Below are positions 1-9,029 of a stretch of 20,403 nt of DNA, one piece after another (positions within the stretch are counted from its first letter, which is position 1; each line of letters starts with the position of its first letter). A model generated the notes under the pieces. It did no database searches and was not told the origin of the DNA. It saw only the letters and a list, made by a program, of their open reading frames with translations. The stretch comes from an uncultured Pseudomonadota bacterium (lineage in GTDB: Bacteria > Desulfobacterota_B > Binatia > UBA9968). The translations under genes were made by a program, and so were the position numbers. Location of the stretch: assembly GCA_946478635.1 (NCBI GenBank), contig CAMLCX010000023.1, positions 1-20,403 of the forward strand. The letters run 5' to 3'.

Positions 1-1265
1 GGGCGCTCGGTATCGGCGTACGGTCGGGCGGATTGGCGAGCGAGAGTTTTCTCGCGACCGAATTTATCTCCCGGGCGGTTTCCCTGGATGAGCTGTTGCG
101 CGGCAAGCTCCATTGGCGAGAAAGGCAACGGATCATTTCGCAAGCGGCATTTCTGATTCGGCGAATGCACGACGCCGGATTTTTTCATCGTGATCTTCAC
201 CTCGAAAATTTGCTGGCGCGCCGCGGCGAGGGCGACCTTGAATTGTTTCTTCTCGATCTGCAAAGAATCGATGTCGATCCGGTTTCGCCACTCGCTAAAC
301 GCCGGCGCGATCTGGCGGCGCTTCACGGCGGCGTCGTCGATGCGAGCCGATCCGAGCGGTTGCGTTTTTTAACAGCCTATCTGTCCGCTTCACCCGCGCG
401 GCTCGCGGATCGGGAGCGGTTGATTGCGCGTCTGGAACGAGACGGACGTCGCCGCCGGTTACGCGTTTGGAAATCGCGCGAAAGGCGCTGCCTGGCCGAC
501 AATCGCGAATTTGCCCGAGTGGCGATGGACGGATTTGCCGGATCGCTGCGCCGGGGAAAATGGAATGATGCGTTGAAGGCCGCGCTCGTAAGGCCGGGAG
601 GGATTCTCGCCGGCGCTGAGATCATCAAGGATTCTCCCACCTCGACCGTGGGCGTCCTATCCCTCGGTGGTCAAAGGGCGTTCGTAAAACGCTACAACTA
701 CCAGGGCATGGTTTACGCATTCAAAGATCTGCTCCGCTCGGCGCGCGCGAAGCGGGGCTGGAAGGCGGCCAATACCTGTCATCTACGCGGCATCCCTGTC
801 GCGCTTCCGCTGGGATATTTTGAACGGCGGCGCGGGCGGGTATTGCGCGAAAGTTACGTCATTACGGCGGCGCTCTCGGGCGAAGAAGTATCGCAGTTGC
901 TGGCCCGCCGGTGGAGCGACGTGCGATTCAAACGCGCCTTAATCGCCGATCTGGCCCATTGGCTCAGGCGCATTCACGATCGCGGCGTAACGCATCGGGA
1001 TTTGAAGGGTGAGAACATCATCGCGCGGGAGGGCGATCACGGCCGCTACGAGTTCTCGATCGTCGATTTTGACGGCATCGTGTGCCGGCGCGCCGGCCCG
1101 CGCTTGCGCGCCAAAAATATCGCGAGGCTCGTGCGCGCCGCGGCGGCAAGCGTGCCGATCACGGCCACCGATCGATTGAGATTTGTTGAAAACTATCTCA
1201 TCCGCGGCGAGTCATCGCTGCGGCGCAAGATCTACCGCGCTGTCGCGCGATTCGCCGGACCATGA
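1..1265 (+). CDS. Tandem LPS-type kinase, two kinase domains (5' partial)
   Basis: The reading frame is open from nt 3 to the TGA ending at 1265, so the gene runs off the left edge and at least 420 residues are visible. A TTG at 33 is the first possible start but lies inside conserved domain sequence. Two eukaryotic-like kinase domains of the Kdo-kinase/WaaP/InaA type follow each other. The first lacks its N-lobe here and shows HRDLHLEN (visible residues 62-69) and DLQR (85-88). The second (about 175-415) has a glycine-containing N-lobe strand, an AFVKRY segment with the likely ATP-binding Lys, HRDLKGEN (331-338) and DFD (355-357) as the metal-binding motif. Known family members phosphorylate Kdo or heptose of the inner core at the cytoplasmic membrane. 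The next gene is waaA, which supports a core role. Two apparently catalytic domains in one chain are unusual. The exact sugar target cannot be read from sequence. Confidence 0.8.
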   Translation, partial: ALGIGVRSGGLASESFLATEFISRAVSLDELLRGKLHWRERQRIISQAAFLIRRMHDAGFFHRDLHLENLLARRGEGDLELFLLDLQRIDVDPVSPLAKRRRDLAALHGGVVDASRSERLRFLTAYLSASPARLADRERLIARLERDGRRRRLRVWKSRERRCLADNREFARVAMDGFAGSLRRGKWNDALKAALVRPGGILAGAEIIKDSPTSTVGVLSLGGQRAFVKRYNYQGMVYAFKDLLRSARAKRGWKAANTCHLRGIPVALPLGYFERRRGRVLRESYVITAALSGEEVSQLLARRWSDVRFKRALIADLAHWLRRIHDRGVTHRDLKGENIIAREGDHGRYEFSIVDFDGIVCRRAGPRLRAKNIARLVRAAAASVPITATDRLRFVENYLIRGESSLRRKIYRAVARFAGP

Positions 1266-1429
1266 TCGCGCAAGCACGCATGGAGAAGCGAGTTTCCGAC
1301 CCGGCGCTCGGTGCTCGGTTCTGGTTGACGGTGGGCGCTGGCAAACGTAATATCGCCGGCAATGTTGCATGGGCCGCCGAAGCGCCCACCGCGGCGGCGC
1401 GGCGGTCCGTGGTCCTTTTCAGAGTAGCT

Positions 1430-1459
1430 TTGTCAAGAATTGGAGGTTTGGAAAGTATT
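1430..1459 (+). promoter_or_regulatory. Weak candidate promoter upstream of waaA
   Basis: In the 284-nt gap before waaA there is TTGTCA (1430-1435) and, 18 nt downstream, AGTATT (1454-1459). The -35 match is good and the -10 match is poor. The gap is otherwise without convincing coding signal. A promoter here would let waaA and the genes after it be expressed apart from the kinase gene. This is inference from consensus similarity only. Confidence 0.2.
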
Positions 1460-1549
1460 GAGCCGATGGTCGATCTTGCGCAAGTCCATATAATGACGGC
1501 CTGGCGCACGCGATTCACGACCGCCGTTTGCACGATTCAACCTTTCTAG

Positions 1550-2947
1550 ATGCACCCCATGTTTGCCTTGTACCACGGCTTGATTTTCTTGCTTCTGCCG
1601 GTGATTCTCTTTTTTTTGCTCGTCAAGGTGATGCGCCGGCGCGATTATCTGGCGCATTTCTCGGAGCGATTCGGAAATCTCGAGGATCACCATGCCGCGC
1701 GAAAGGGCAGCGCGCCGGGCAAATACCTTGACGAGCATGCGCCGTACCCGCGTTTCTGGCTCCACGCGGTTTCAGCCGGAGAAGCGACCGCCGGTATTCC
1801 ATTGATCGCCGCGCTGCGCAGGCGCTACCCGCAGAGCCATATCGCCATATCGACAACGACACCGGCCGGCCGAGCCGTGCTTGCCGCGAGCAAGGTAAAA
1901 GCCGACCAAGTTTTCTATTTCCCCGTTGACACCCTATGGGTGGTGCGCCGGGTGGTGGCGAAAATCGCACCATCGATTTTTTTGCTGGTGGAAACTGATC
2001 TGTGGCCAGCGCTGTTACAATGTTTGAAACGCCGGCACATTCCGATGGTCCTCGTGAATGGGCGCATTTCCCTGCGGCGGGTTGCTTTTCGTTGCTTGTT
2101 TCGGCCGGTCTTTCGGTTGCTCGACCACATTTGCGTGCAGACTGAAGTCGACGCCGAACGCCTGGTCAAGATCGGCGTCAGCGCCGGCAAGATCAGCGTG
2201 ACCGGCAATCTCAAATTCACTCAAGCGCTTTACCAGCTCGATGCGCCGCCCCTGACGGAAAAGCGCTGCCAGTTGCCGGATGGCGCGGTCTTACTCATTG
2301 CCGGCAGCACCCATCCCGGCGAGGAGGAGCACCTGCTGGACTGCTATCGGAGGCTGGTCGAAAGACAACGGCCGGTGTTTCTCATGATTGCGCCGCGCCA
2401 TCTAGAGCGGCTTGCAGCCATTGAGGCACTCATCCATCTGCGCGGATATTTGATCCAACGTTGGTCGGAATTCGAGACATGGCAGCATGATCGAATCATT
2501 CTGGTGGATTCCGTAGGGAATCTGCCGAGACTCTACAGTCTCGCTCATTTTGTCTTTGTCGGCGGCAGTTTCGTCAAGCGCGGCGGCCATAATATTCTCG
2601 AACCCGCAGCGTGGGGAAAGCCGATTTTCTTCGGACCCTATATGGAAAACTACAGCAGTATCGCGGAAATGACGGAACGGGAGGGGGCGGCGATACGGGT
2701 TGGCAATGGCGCTGAACTCGCCGATCAAATCGCGAGCCTGATCGCCGATCCGGCCCGCGCAGCAGACATGGGACGAAGAGCGAGCGCTCTCGTACGCAGA
2801 AATCAAGGCGCGATCGACCGGGACCTGGAGATCATCGAAGAGGTTCTGAGCCGGGACGGGGCCTCGGTGCGATTGTTTTCATTGCCGGCGGCGATTGCCC
2901 GCAGGGCGCTGGCGATGCTCCAGTCTCTGCAGGGGCTGTACCGGTGA
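1550..2947 (+). CDS. waaA: 3-deoxy-D-manno-octulosonic acid (Kdo) transferase
   Basis: A 465-aa GT30-family Kdo transferase, which adds Kdo from CMP-Kdo to the lipid A precursor on the cytoplasmic face of the inner membrane. An N-terminal hydrophobic segment (about residues 10-27) is the usual membrane anchor. The HAVSAGE motif ends at Glu78, the expected catalytic base. ETDLWP, LVNGRIS, GSTHPGEE, APRH and the C-terminal GGSF...GGHNILEPAAWGKP block (about 343-368, CMP-Kdo binding) are all typical. Length is slightly above the usual 420-440 aa, because of an insert of roughly 20 residues between the anchor and the first Rossmann domain (about 45-66). The ATG at 1550 has no clear Shine-Dalgarno; the ATG at 1559 (codon 4) is an alternative. 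Whether it adds one, two or more Kdo units cannot be told from sequence. Confidence 0.95.
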   Translation: MHPMFALYHGLIFLLLPVILFFLLVKVMRRRDYLAHFSERFGNLEDHHAARKGSAPGKYLDEHAPYPRFWLHAVSAGEATAGIPLIAALRRRYPQSHIAISTTTPAGRAVLAASKVKADQVFYFPVDTLWVVRRVVAKIAPSIFLLVETDLWPALLQCLKRRHIPMVLVNGRISLRRVAFRCLFRPVFRLLDHICVQTEVDAERLVKIGVSAGKISVTGNLKFTQALYQLDAPPLTEKRCQLPDGAVLLIAGSTHPGEEEHLLDCYRRLVERQRPVFLMIAPRHLERLAAIEALIHLRGYLIQRWSEFETWQHDRIILVDSVGNLPRLYSLAHFVFVGGSFVKRGGHNILEPAAWGKPIFFGPYMENYSSIAEMTEREGAAIRVGNGAELADQIASLIADPARAADMGRRASALVRRNQGAIDRDLEIIEEVLSRDGASVRLFSLPAAIARRALAMLQSLQGLYR

Positions 2948-3145
2948 GTTCATCGGTGAGGCAATTTCCTGCGCCGGAGCGATCGTGAGTCGACCCGGCA
3001 TTCACCGGACGGCGATTGGTCGAATGATGCGGGTTTTCAATTTTGTCTACGGGTTCAGTGTGACACGAACAATCTCTCGTAGAGCAGGCCCCCGTGCCGC
3101 TCTCTCGGCAGGGCAACGGAATATCGCCCGTGCGTACCGTCGTGA

Positions 3146-4237
3146 GTGATTTGCTTGAATAGAATCTTCAACAGGCTAGCGCCGCCGCACCGCTTGCTGA
3201 TTGTCAAACCGAGCTCCTTCGGCGATATCATCCACGCGCTGCCGGTGCTGGCAGCGCTCGGCCGTCATTGGCCGCAAACGGAAATAGATTGGCTCGTGAA
3301 GCGGGAGTGGGCGGAATTGCTAACGGACCAGGTGGCGCTCAAAAACGTTTATCTGTTTCCCACTGACTTTGGATCGTGGCGCCGTTTGCAAAGAATATTC
3401 TCAGAGCGCCGCTACGACGTGGTGATTGATCTTCAAGGGCTGCTGAGAAGCGGCATCGCCGCACTGCTTGCTCAAGCCGCGATTCGAGTCGGTTTCGACG
3501 ATGCGCGCGAAGGGAGCCGATGGTGCTATACGAAACGGGTTCGCTGTTCCGCCGGTGCCATTCACGCCGTTGACCGCGGGCTCGATCTTTTGAAGCAAAT
3601 CGGTATTCTTGTCAACGAGCCTGCAACGTTTCCATTACCGGCGCCGGCCGAAGCTGAACGGTGGGCGAATGCGCTATGGCACCGCGAGCAAATCGATCAC
3701 AGCGACGCCGCGGTTGTCGTTCATCCGGCTGCGCGCTGGGAGACGAAGCGCTGGCCCGCCGAGAGATTCGCTCATGTCGCCGACGAGCTTTCGACGCGGT
3801 TCGGGGCGCGGATTATTTTGGTTGCCGGTAAGGAGCAAAGGCTTCACGTCGATGAAGTGCTGCGCCACCTGCGCTGTGCCGCGATTGACCTGGCGGGCAA
3901 AACCACGTTGCTTGAGCTCGCTGCCCTGTTCAGGAAAACCACACTCGTGATCACCAACGATTCCGGTCCGATGCATTTGGCTGCCGCCGTGGACACCCCA
4001 GTCGTGGCGCTGTTCGGTCCCACCGATCCACGGCGCGTCGGTCCTTACGGCAAAGCGCATGTGGCGCTCAAAAAACAATTGAGCTGCGCGGGTTGCAGCC
4101 GGCGACGGTGCGCCCAGGAACAGAATTGTCTCAAGTCGATCACCGTGGACGATGTGCTCGCGGCCGCCGCGCCGTTCCTAACGCAGCGATCGGCGGCGAA
4201 TCCGCCCATGGGCACATCTTGCGGAGCGCCGCGCTAG
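3146..4237 (+). CDS. waaC: ADP-heptose:LPS heptosyltransferase (WaaC/HepI-like, GT9)
   Basis: A 363-aa GT9 enzyme that transfers L-glycero-D-manno-heptose from an ADP-heptose donor to the inner core. The N-terminal motif KPSSFGDIIHALP (residues 21-33) is the WaaC-type acceptor-site signature, with Asp27 the probable catalytic residue; RfaF-type enzymes differ here. DLQGLLRSG follows. The C-terminal domain has HPAARWETKRWP and TNDSGPMHLAAA...ALFGPTDP, the ADP-heptose site. A late cysteine cluster (CAGCSRRRC...NCL) is seen in many GT9 proteins. The gene opens with GTG right after an in-frame stop, and no Shine-Dalgarno is evident. TTG codons at 3155 and 3194 are alternatives, and 3194 would start just before the conserved strand. 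The 198-nt gap after waaA shows no supportable gene. The WaaC rather than WaaF or WaaQ assignment is moderately sure. Confidence 0.88.
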   Translation: MICLNRIFNRLAPPHRLLIVKPSSFGDIIHALPVLAALGRHWPQTEIDWLVKREWAELLTDQVALKNVYLFPTDFGSWRRLQRIFSERRYDVVIDLQGLLRSGIAALLAQAAIRVGFDDAREGSRWCYTKRVRCSAGAIHAVDRGLDLLKQIGILVNEPATFPLPAPAEAERWANALWHREQIDHSDAAVVVHPAARWETKRWPAERFAHVADELSTRFGARIILVAGKEQRLHVDEVLRHLRCAAIDLAGKTTLLELAALFRKTTLVITNDSGPMHLAAAVDTPVVALFGPTDPRRVGPYGKAHVALKKQLSCAGCSRRRCAQEQNCLKSITVDDVLAAAAPFLTQRSAANPPMGTSCGAPR

Positions 4238-4246
4238 CATGATCCC

Positions 4247-6322
4247 ATGACTCGCGCTGCTCTGAAAATCGCGATTGTGCGGCCGTTTTTGACTGTGACA
4301 AGAGGCGGCGCGGAGCGCTATGCGGTGGAGCTCATTCGCGGCTTGGCTGAACTTGGTCATACGGTGCATGCATTCGCTTACAGCTGGGACAAACCCGAGC
4401 AACCGGGTGTTGTCTACAATAGGGTCGCGATGCCACGTAAGCCCGCCTGGCTGCGCGTGCTGTGCTTTCATCTCAATCTGCGCCGACAGCTCCGGCTTGC
4501 CGAGTTCGATGTGGTGCTTGGGCTTACACCCTTCTGGCCGCAGCATGTGTTTTGGCTGGGCGATGGATTGTATCGCGTCTGGGTGCGGATCGCCTGGCCG
4601 TTCGCGCCGGTGCGCTGGCTCATGTGTTTCAAGCGGGCGGTCATGACGGTAAATTTGTCGATGGAAAAAAAAATGATAACGCCGGCCACCACCGGTTTGA
4701 TCGCTAATTCCAAACTCGTTGCCGGCCAAGCAAGGCGATTTTACGGCGCGGATGCCGGGCAAATCGCCGTGGTTTATCCCTGCATCGACACCGGACGATT
4801 CAATCTCGCGGCGCGCGCGCGCTGGCGCGATGCGACGCGGCGCCAATTGGGCATCCGCGAAGATGAGAGGGCGCTGCTTTTCGCCGCGCACAATTTTAGA
4901 CGCAAGGGCTTGGCGCTGCTCCTCCGCGCGCTTGCGTTGATCGATCGAGACGTTGCGCAGCTGCGGCTGATCGTGGCCGGCGCCGGGGCGGTTGCGAAGT
5001 TTCGCCGGGAGGCTAAAAGGCTTGGACTGGCTGAGCGCACGACGTTCCTCGGCGCGGTCGCCGATTTGGAGCGCTATTATGCCGCGGCCGATATGTTCGT
5101 TTTGCCGACGCAGTACGATCCGTGCGCCACGGTTTGTCTGGAAGCGATGGCCTGCGGCCTGCCGGTGATTACCACCTCAATGAATGGCGCGGCGGAGTTC
5201 ATCGAACAGGATAAAACGGGTCATGTGCTTCAACCGGATGCCTCGCCCGCGGCGTTGGCAAGCCGCGTCACAGCCTGGGCGGACCGCGACAAATGTTTCC
5301 AGGCCGGGGCCGCCGCTGCCGAGCGGGTGAGCCCGCTCTCGGCGGCGGGCCATCTCGGACGGGTCAGCGCCGTGTTGGAGTCTTTCAAACGAAAGCAACA
5401 GGTTCCAGCGTGCACGGAACTCGAGACTAACTTTTTCGTCAACGAGACTTTTGTGCCTCTGCTGCGCCGGCGCCGGTTAGCTAGTTTCGAGGCGCTTCTG
5501 GCGGCGGCCAAGCACCACGAGATCGAGTACAATCAGCACAAGCGGATTGCCTTGATGGAACTGAAGGACGATAACGAGCAGCGGTATTTTTTTCTGAAGG
5601 CCCACCGTGAGGCGCCTGGCTGGATGAGAAGCGTCCTCAACCGCGATCGCGCGAGCCAAGGCATCAAGGAATGGCACAACATTTTGGCTTTCCAGTCCGC
5701 CCGCATTCCGACGGCTGTTCCAGTGGCGGCGGGCGAGCGGGTGATGTCCGACGGCGGCCGGGAATCCTTCGCAATGACGCTGCGTCTCGATCATTATCTG
5801 CCGCTCGATCGCTACATCGCGACGCGGTTTGCACCGCCGCTCTCCGGCTCGATCCGGCGGGAGAAACTTGCGATGATCCGCGCCGTGGCAGATCTCGCCC
5901 GTCACATGCACGGCATGGGATTCCATCATCAGGATTTTTATCTCTGCCACATTTTCGCCAGAATCGCGGAATCGGGTGTGCCGGATTTGAAACTGATCGA
6001 CTTACAACGAGCCGGTTACTGTCGCTTTCCGGCGCGCCGCTGGTTGGTCAAGGATCTGGCCGAGCTTTATTATTCTTCCCTGTCCGTGCCGTTGAGTCGC
6101 ATGGATCGGCTGCGTTTTCTAGCGCGTTATCGGGGCAAACAAGGGCGCCGGGCGGCGCGACGAGGTTTGCTCGCGTCGATACTGCGAAAAGCCCGGGCGA
6201 TAGAAAAACACGATCTCAAGATCCAGGCCAAACGGCCGCGCGCCGAACGCACGGATCCTTTCGAAATTTCGATGCGACTTGTTCAATCGCCGTCCCAACG
6301 TGAGCCCGACAGACGAAAATAA
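4247..6322 (+). CDS. Fusion: WaaG-like GT4 glycosyltransferase + WaaP-like core kinase
   Basis: One uninterrupted 691-aa frame joins two enzymes that are separate proteins in enteric bacteria. Residues 1 to about 375 form a GT4 GT-B glycosyltransferase close to WaaG: an N-terminal GGAERYAVELIRGL loop, a YSWDKPE segment matching WaaG's YTQSWEG region, HNFRRKGL for nucleotide-sugar binding, and DPCATVCLEAMACGLP as a variant EX7E motif (first Glu replaced by Asp). Residues about 385-690 form a WaaP/KdkA-type kinase: YFFLKAH with the likely ATP Lys, then HHQD (560-563) followed by FYLCH, which parallels WaaP's HRDCYICH but has Gln where Arg is usual, and DLQR (585-588). The expected role is to add the first outer-core hexose to heptose and to phosphorylate heptose. 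The start lies 9 nt after the heptosyltransferase stop, so co-transcription is likely. Sugar specificity is inference. Confidence 0.88.
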   Translation: MTRAALKIAIVRPFLTVTRGGAERYAVELIRGLAELGHTVHAFAYSWDKPEQPGVVYNRVAMPRKPAWLRVLCFHLNLRRQLRLAEFDVVLGLTPFWPQHVFWLGDGLYRVWVRIAWPFAPVRWLMCFKRAVMTVNLSMEKKMITPATTGLIANSKLVAGQARRFYGADAGQIAVVYPCIDTGRFNLAARARWRDATRRQLGIREDERALLFAAHNFRRKGLALLLRALALIDRDVAQLRLIVAGAGAVAKFRREAKRLGLAERTTFLGAVADLERYYAAADMFVLPTQYDPCATVCLEAMACGLPVITTSMNGAAEFIEQDKTGHVLQPDASPAALASRVTAWADRDKCFQAGAAAAERVSPLSAAGHLGRVSAVLESFKRKQQVPACTELETNFFVNETFVPLLRRRRLASFEALLAAAKHHEIEYNQHKRIALMELKDDNEQRYFFLKAHREAPGWMRSVLNRDRASQGIKEWHNILAFQSARIPTAVPVAAGERVMSDGGRESFAMTLRLDHYLPLDRYIATRFAPPLSGSIRREKLAMIRAVADLARHMHGMGFHHQDFYLCHIFARIAESGVPDLKLIDLQRAGYCRFPARRWLVKDLAELYYSSLSVPLSRMDRLRFLARYRGKQGRRAARRGLLASILRKARAIEKHDLKIQAKRPRAERTDPFEISMRLVQSPSQREPDRRK

Positions 6323-6368
6323 TTCAATCCTCGCGGTTGCATTGCGCGGTGCCGCTCGGAGATTCATC

Positions 6369-6419
6369 GGCCCCGGGCGGCCGCTCAATATCTAAGGAAT
6401 AGTCGCGGCCAGCCGGGCC
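6369..6419. terminator. Imperfect inverted repeat, likely bidirectional terminator
   Basis: A GC-rich left arm (6369-6384) pairs with a right arm (6405-6419) around a 20-nt AT-rich loop. The arms share GGCCC, GG and GGCCGC blocks with one bulge and a two-base mismatch. It sits between the convergent ends of the GT4-kinase fusion (stop 6322) and the phosphoketolase (stop 6420), abutting the latter. There is no clear T-run on either side, so intrinsic termination is inferred from position and stem strength. Confidence 0.55.
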
Positions 6420-8786
6420 TCACTGATCCGTCCAAGTCCAGTCGCGGATCGCCGGAAGATCGTCGCCGTATTGAGCGATGTATTCGGCATGGTCGATCAG
6501 CTGGTCGCGCACCGACTGCTTGACGTAAGCGGCGACGTGGCTGAGCTTGGGAACGCGATCGACCACGTCCGCCACCAGGTGAAAGCGATCCATGTCGTTG
6601 CGCACGACCATGTCGAAGGGCGTGGTCGTGGTGCCTTCCTCTTTGTAGCCGCGCACATGGAGATTTTCATGATTGGTGCGCCGATAGGTCAATCGGTGGA
6701 TCAGCCAGGGATAGCCGTGATAGGCAAAGATAATCGGCCTGTCGGTTGTGAACAGCGCGTCGAAGTCCTTGTCGGTTAAACCATGCGGATGTTCTTCGGC
6801 CGGCTGGAGCTTCATCAGGTCGACGACATTGATGAAGCGAATTTTCAAATCGGGGTAGTTCTGTCGAAGCCAGTGTACGGCTGCGAGCGTCTCCAATGTC
6901 GGGATATCTCCCGCGCACGCCATGACGACGTCGGGCTCGGATCCCTTGTCGTTGCTGGCCCATTCCCAGATGCCAATCCCGGTCGTGCAGTGCTTTACGG
7001 CGCTATCCATATCCAGATACTGCAAGGCCGGTTGCTTGCCGGCGACGATGATATTGATGTAGTTGCGGCTGCGCAGGCAGTGATCGGTCACCGAAAGCAA
7101 GGTGTTGGCATCGGGCGGAAGGTAGACGCGAATGATGTCGGCTTTCTTGTTGACCGCGTGATCGATGAAACCGGGATCCTGGTGTGAAAACCCGTTGTGG
7201 TCCTGGCGCCAGACGTGGGAAGAGAGCAGGTAATTCAACGATGCGATGGGCGCGCGCCAGGGGATTTCCCTGCTCGTTGTTTTGAGCCACTTGGCGTGCT
7301 GGTTGAACATGGAATCGACGATGTGAATAAACGCCTCGTACGAAGAGAAAAGCCCGTGTCGCCCGGTGAGAAGGTATCCCTCGAGCCATCCCTGGCAGGT
7401 GTGCTCGCTCAGGATCTCCATCACCCGGCCTTCCGCTGACAAGCATTCGTCTTCAGGAACTGTTTCCGCGAGCCAAGTTTTTCCAGTGACCTCGAAGAGA
7501 TTCCCGAGCCGATTCGATCTCGTTTCATCCGGGCCGAACACGCGGAAGTTACGGCTGTCCAGATTCAGCTTCATGACATCTCGAACAAAACTTCCCATCA
7601 CACGCGTGGATTCGGCGAAAACCGCTCCGGGTTTGGCAACGTCAATCGCATAATCACGAAAGTCCGGCATGCGCAGCTCTTTGAGCAACAGGCCGCCATT
7701 GGCGGCGGGATTGGCGCCCATCCGCCGTGTTCCCTTGGGCGCGAGCGCCGCGAGTCCGGGCACGAGCCGGCCGCTGGCATCGAACAACTCCTCCGGCCGG
7801 TAGCTTTTCAACCACTCCTCCAAAGCGCTGAGATGTTCCGGCGATTTTACATCGGCAATCGGCACCTGGTGCGCGCGCCAGGTTCCTTCGGCTTTCTTGC
7901 CATCGACTTCTTTGGGGCCGGTCCAGCCTTTGGGGGTGCGCAAAACGATCATCGGCCAACGCGGTCGCTGTACATTGCTGGCGTGGCGCGCCTGCTCCTG
8001 GATTGTTTTGATCTCGCCGACGATGCGGTCCAGAGTGGAAGCCATGAGTTGATGCATGGCCTGCGGCTCCGCGCCTTCGACGAAGTAGGGACGATAGCCA
8101 TAGCCGTCGAAGAGGTGTTCCAGCTCCTGCCGGCTGATGCGCGCCAGGAGGGTCGGGTTATCGATTTTGTATCCGTTGAGGTGCAGGATTGGCAGGACAG
8201 CGCCGTCGCGCGCCGGATTGAGAAACTTATTAGAGTGCCACGCGGTCGCAAGCGGGCCGGTTTCGGCTTCACCATCGCCGACCACGCAGGCGACGATAAG
8301 GTCCGGGGTGTCGAACGCGGCGCCGTAGGCGTGCGAGAGCGCATAGCCGAGCTCGCCGCCCTCGTGAATCGAGCCCGGAGTTTCCGGCGCGACGTGGCTC
8401 GGGATGCCGCCGGGGAAAGAAAATTGCTTGAACAACATCCGCATCCCGTCTTCATCCTGCGCAATGGTGGGATACACCTCGCTGTAAGTTCCTTCTAAAT
8501 AAACATTGGCGACGATTCCCGGACCGCCGTGGCCGGGCCCGGCGATGTAAATCATATTGAGATCATTTTTTTGAATCAGCCGGTTCAGGTGAGCATAGAT
8601 AAAGTTCAACCCGGGCGTCGTTCCCCAGTGACCCAGCAAGCGGCGTTTGACGTGCTCCATTTTTAGCGGCTGTTTGAGCAACGGGTTGTCGAGCAAATAA
8701 ATCTGCCCGACGGAAAGATAATTGGCGGCGCGCCAATAGGCATCGAGCGCCTGGATCTCTGAATTCGATAAAATGTCGGTTATCAT
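6420..8786 (-). CDS. xfp: Xylulose-5-phosphate/fructose-6-phosphate phosphoketolase
   Basis: A 788-aa thiamine-diphosphate enzyme of the XFP family, close to the usual 780-830 aa. It cleaves xylulose-5-P or fructose-6-P with phosphate to acetyl phosphate plus glyceraldehyde-3-P or erythrose-4-P, in the cytoplasm. Family hallmarks are in order: [11 protein letters not shown] (52-62), AGPGHGGPG (82-90), [24 protein letters not shown] with HLNGYKI downstream (ThDP/Mg site), [13 protein letters not shown] and [19 protein letters not shown]. The ATG at 8786 is preferred over the upstream TTG at 8813 because a strong purine-rich ribosome site lies directly before it and the resulting N-terminus matches the family. 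No acetate kinase or phosphotransacetylase gene lies beside it in this window. A link to acyl-chain synthesis through acetyl-P and acetyl-CoA is speculation. Confidence 0.96.
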   Translation of the reverse strand: MITDILSNSEIQALDAYWRAANYLSVGQIYLLDNPLLKQPLKMEHVKRRLLGHWGTTPGLNFIYAHLNRLIQKNDLNMIYIAGPGHGGPGIVANVYLEGTYSEVYPTIAQDEDGMRMLFKQFSFPGGIPSHVAPETPGSIHEGGELGYALSHAYGAAFDTPDLIVACVVGDGEAETGPLATAWHSNKFLNPARDGAVLPILHLNGYKIDNPTLLARISRQELEHLFDGYGYRPYFVEGAEPQAMHQLMASTLDRIVGEIKTIQEQARHASNVQRPRWPMIVLRTPKGWTGPKEVDGKKAEGTWRAHQVPIADVKSPEHLSALEEWLKSYRPEELFDASGRLVPGLAALAPKGTRRMGANPAANGGLLLKELRMPDFRDYAIDVAKPGAVFAESTRVMGSFVRDVMKLNLDSRNFRVFGPDETRSNRLGNLFEVTGKTWLAETVPEDECLSAEGRVMEILSEHTCQGWLEGYLLTGRHGLFSSYEAFIHIVDSMFNQHAKWLKTTSREIPWRAPIASLNYLLSSHVWRQDHNGFSHQDPGFIDHAVNKKADIIRVYLPPDANTLLSVTDHCLRSRNYINIIVAGKQPALQYLDMDSAVKHCTTGIGIWEWASNDKGSEPDVVMACAGDIPTLETLAAVHWLRQNYPDLKIRFINVVDLMKLQPAEEHPHGLTDKDFDALFTTDRPIIFAYHGYPWLIHRLTYRRTNHENLHVRGYKEEGTTTTPFDMVVRNDMDRFHLVADVVDRVPKLSHVAAYVKQSVRDQLIDHAEYIAQYGDDLPAIRDWTWTDQ

Positions 8787-8787
8787 G

Positions 8788-8795
8788 CCTCCCCC
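8788..8795 (-). promoter_or_regulatory. xfp: Ribosome binding site of phosphoketolase
   Basis: GGGGGAGG on the - strand ends one base before the ATG at 8786. The spacing from GGAGG itself is short, but pairing through the leftward G-run gives about 4-5 nt. It favours the ATG over the TTG at 8813. Confidence 0.5.
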
Positions 8796-8831
8796 TAAGC
8801 GACTCCAAGACAAAAGACGAGGTTGAGCTTA

Positions 8832-8859
8832 ATTCTATCGGGAAGCGACGGACTAGCAA
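8832..8859 (-). promoter_or_regulatory. Candidate sigma-70-type promoter of phosphoketolase
   Basis: On the - strand TTGCTA (8859-8854) is followed after 16 nt by TAGAAT (8837-8832), with 4/6 and 5/6 matches to the -35 and -10 consensus. The start point would be near 8825, giving a leader of about 40 nt. Its position in the 243-nt gap separates phosphoketolase from the acyl operon upstream. Support is by consensus only. Confidence 0.4.
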
Positions 8860-8959
8860 CAGCAAAAACGACAAAATTTCGAAATGTCACCAGGGCCGGC
8901 TTTCATGCATTGACGGGACGATTCATGCACTTAAGCGGATGAAATACGCAGTGCTTCGA

Positions 8960-8983
8960 CCAGGGACAGTGACTTTGTCCTGG
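8960..8983 (-). terminator. Hairpin downstream of the acyl operon, possible terminator
   Basis: CCAGGGACA (8960-8968) pairs with TGTCCTGG (8976-8983) with a single bulged G and a 7-nt loop. It lies 47 nt beyond the last stop codon of the 11-gene operon and before the phosphoketolase promoter. No T-tract follows in the - direction, so it may be a weak or factor-assisted terminator. Confidence 0.35.
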
Positions 8984-9029
8984 ATGCGCCAAAACTGCAA
9001 AACTAATGGAGCAGTTATTGTCTTGAGGC

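Noticed and set aside
1262..1549. A 95-codon + frame overlapping the end of the kinase gene and filling the gap before waaA
   Set aside because: No family motif, composition typical of a GC-rich chance frame, and no ribosome site; the gap is better read as intergenic.
2895..3149. An 84-codon + frame spanning the waaA-heptosyltransferase gap
   Set aside because: It starts inside waaA in another frame and has no recognisable domain; likely chance.
7833..8498. A 221-codon + frame within the phosphoketolase
   Set aside because: Antisense shadow of a strongly conserved enzyme in high-GC DNA.
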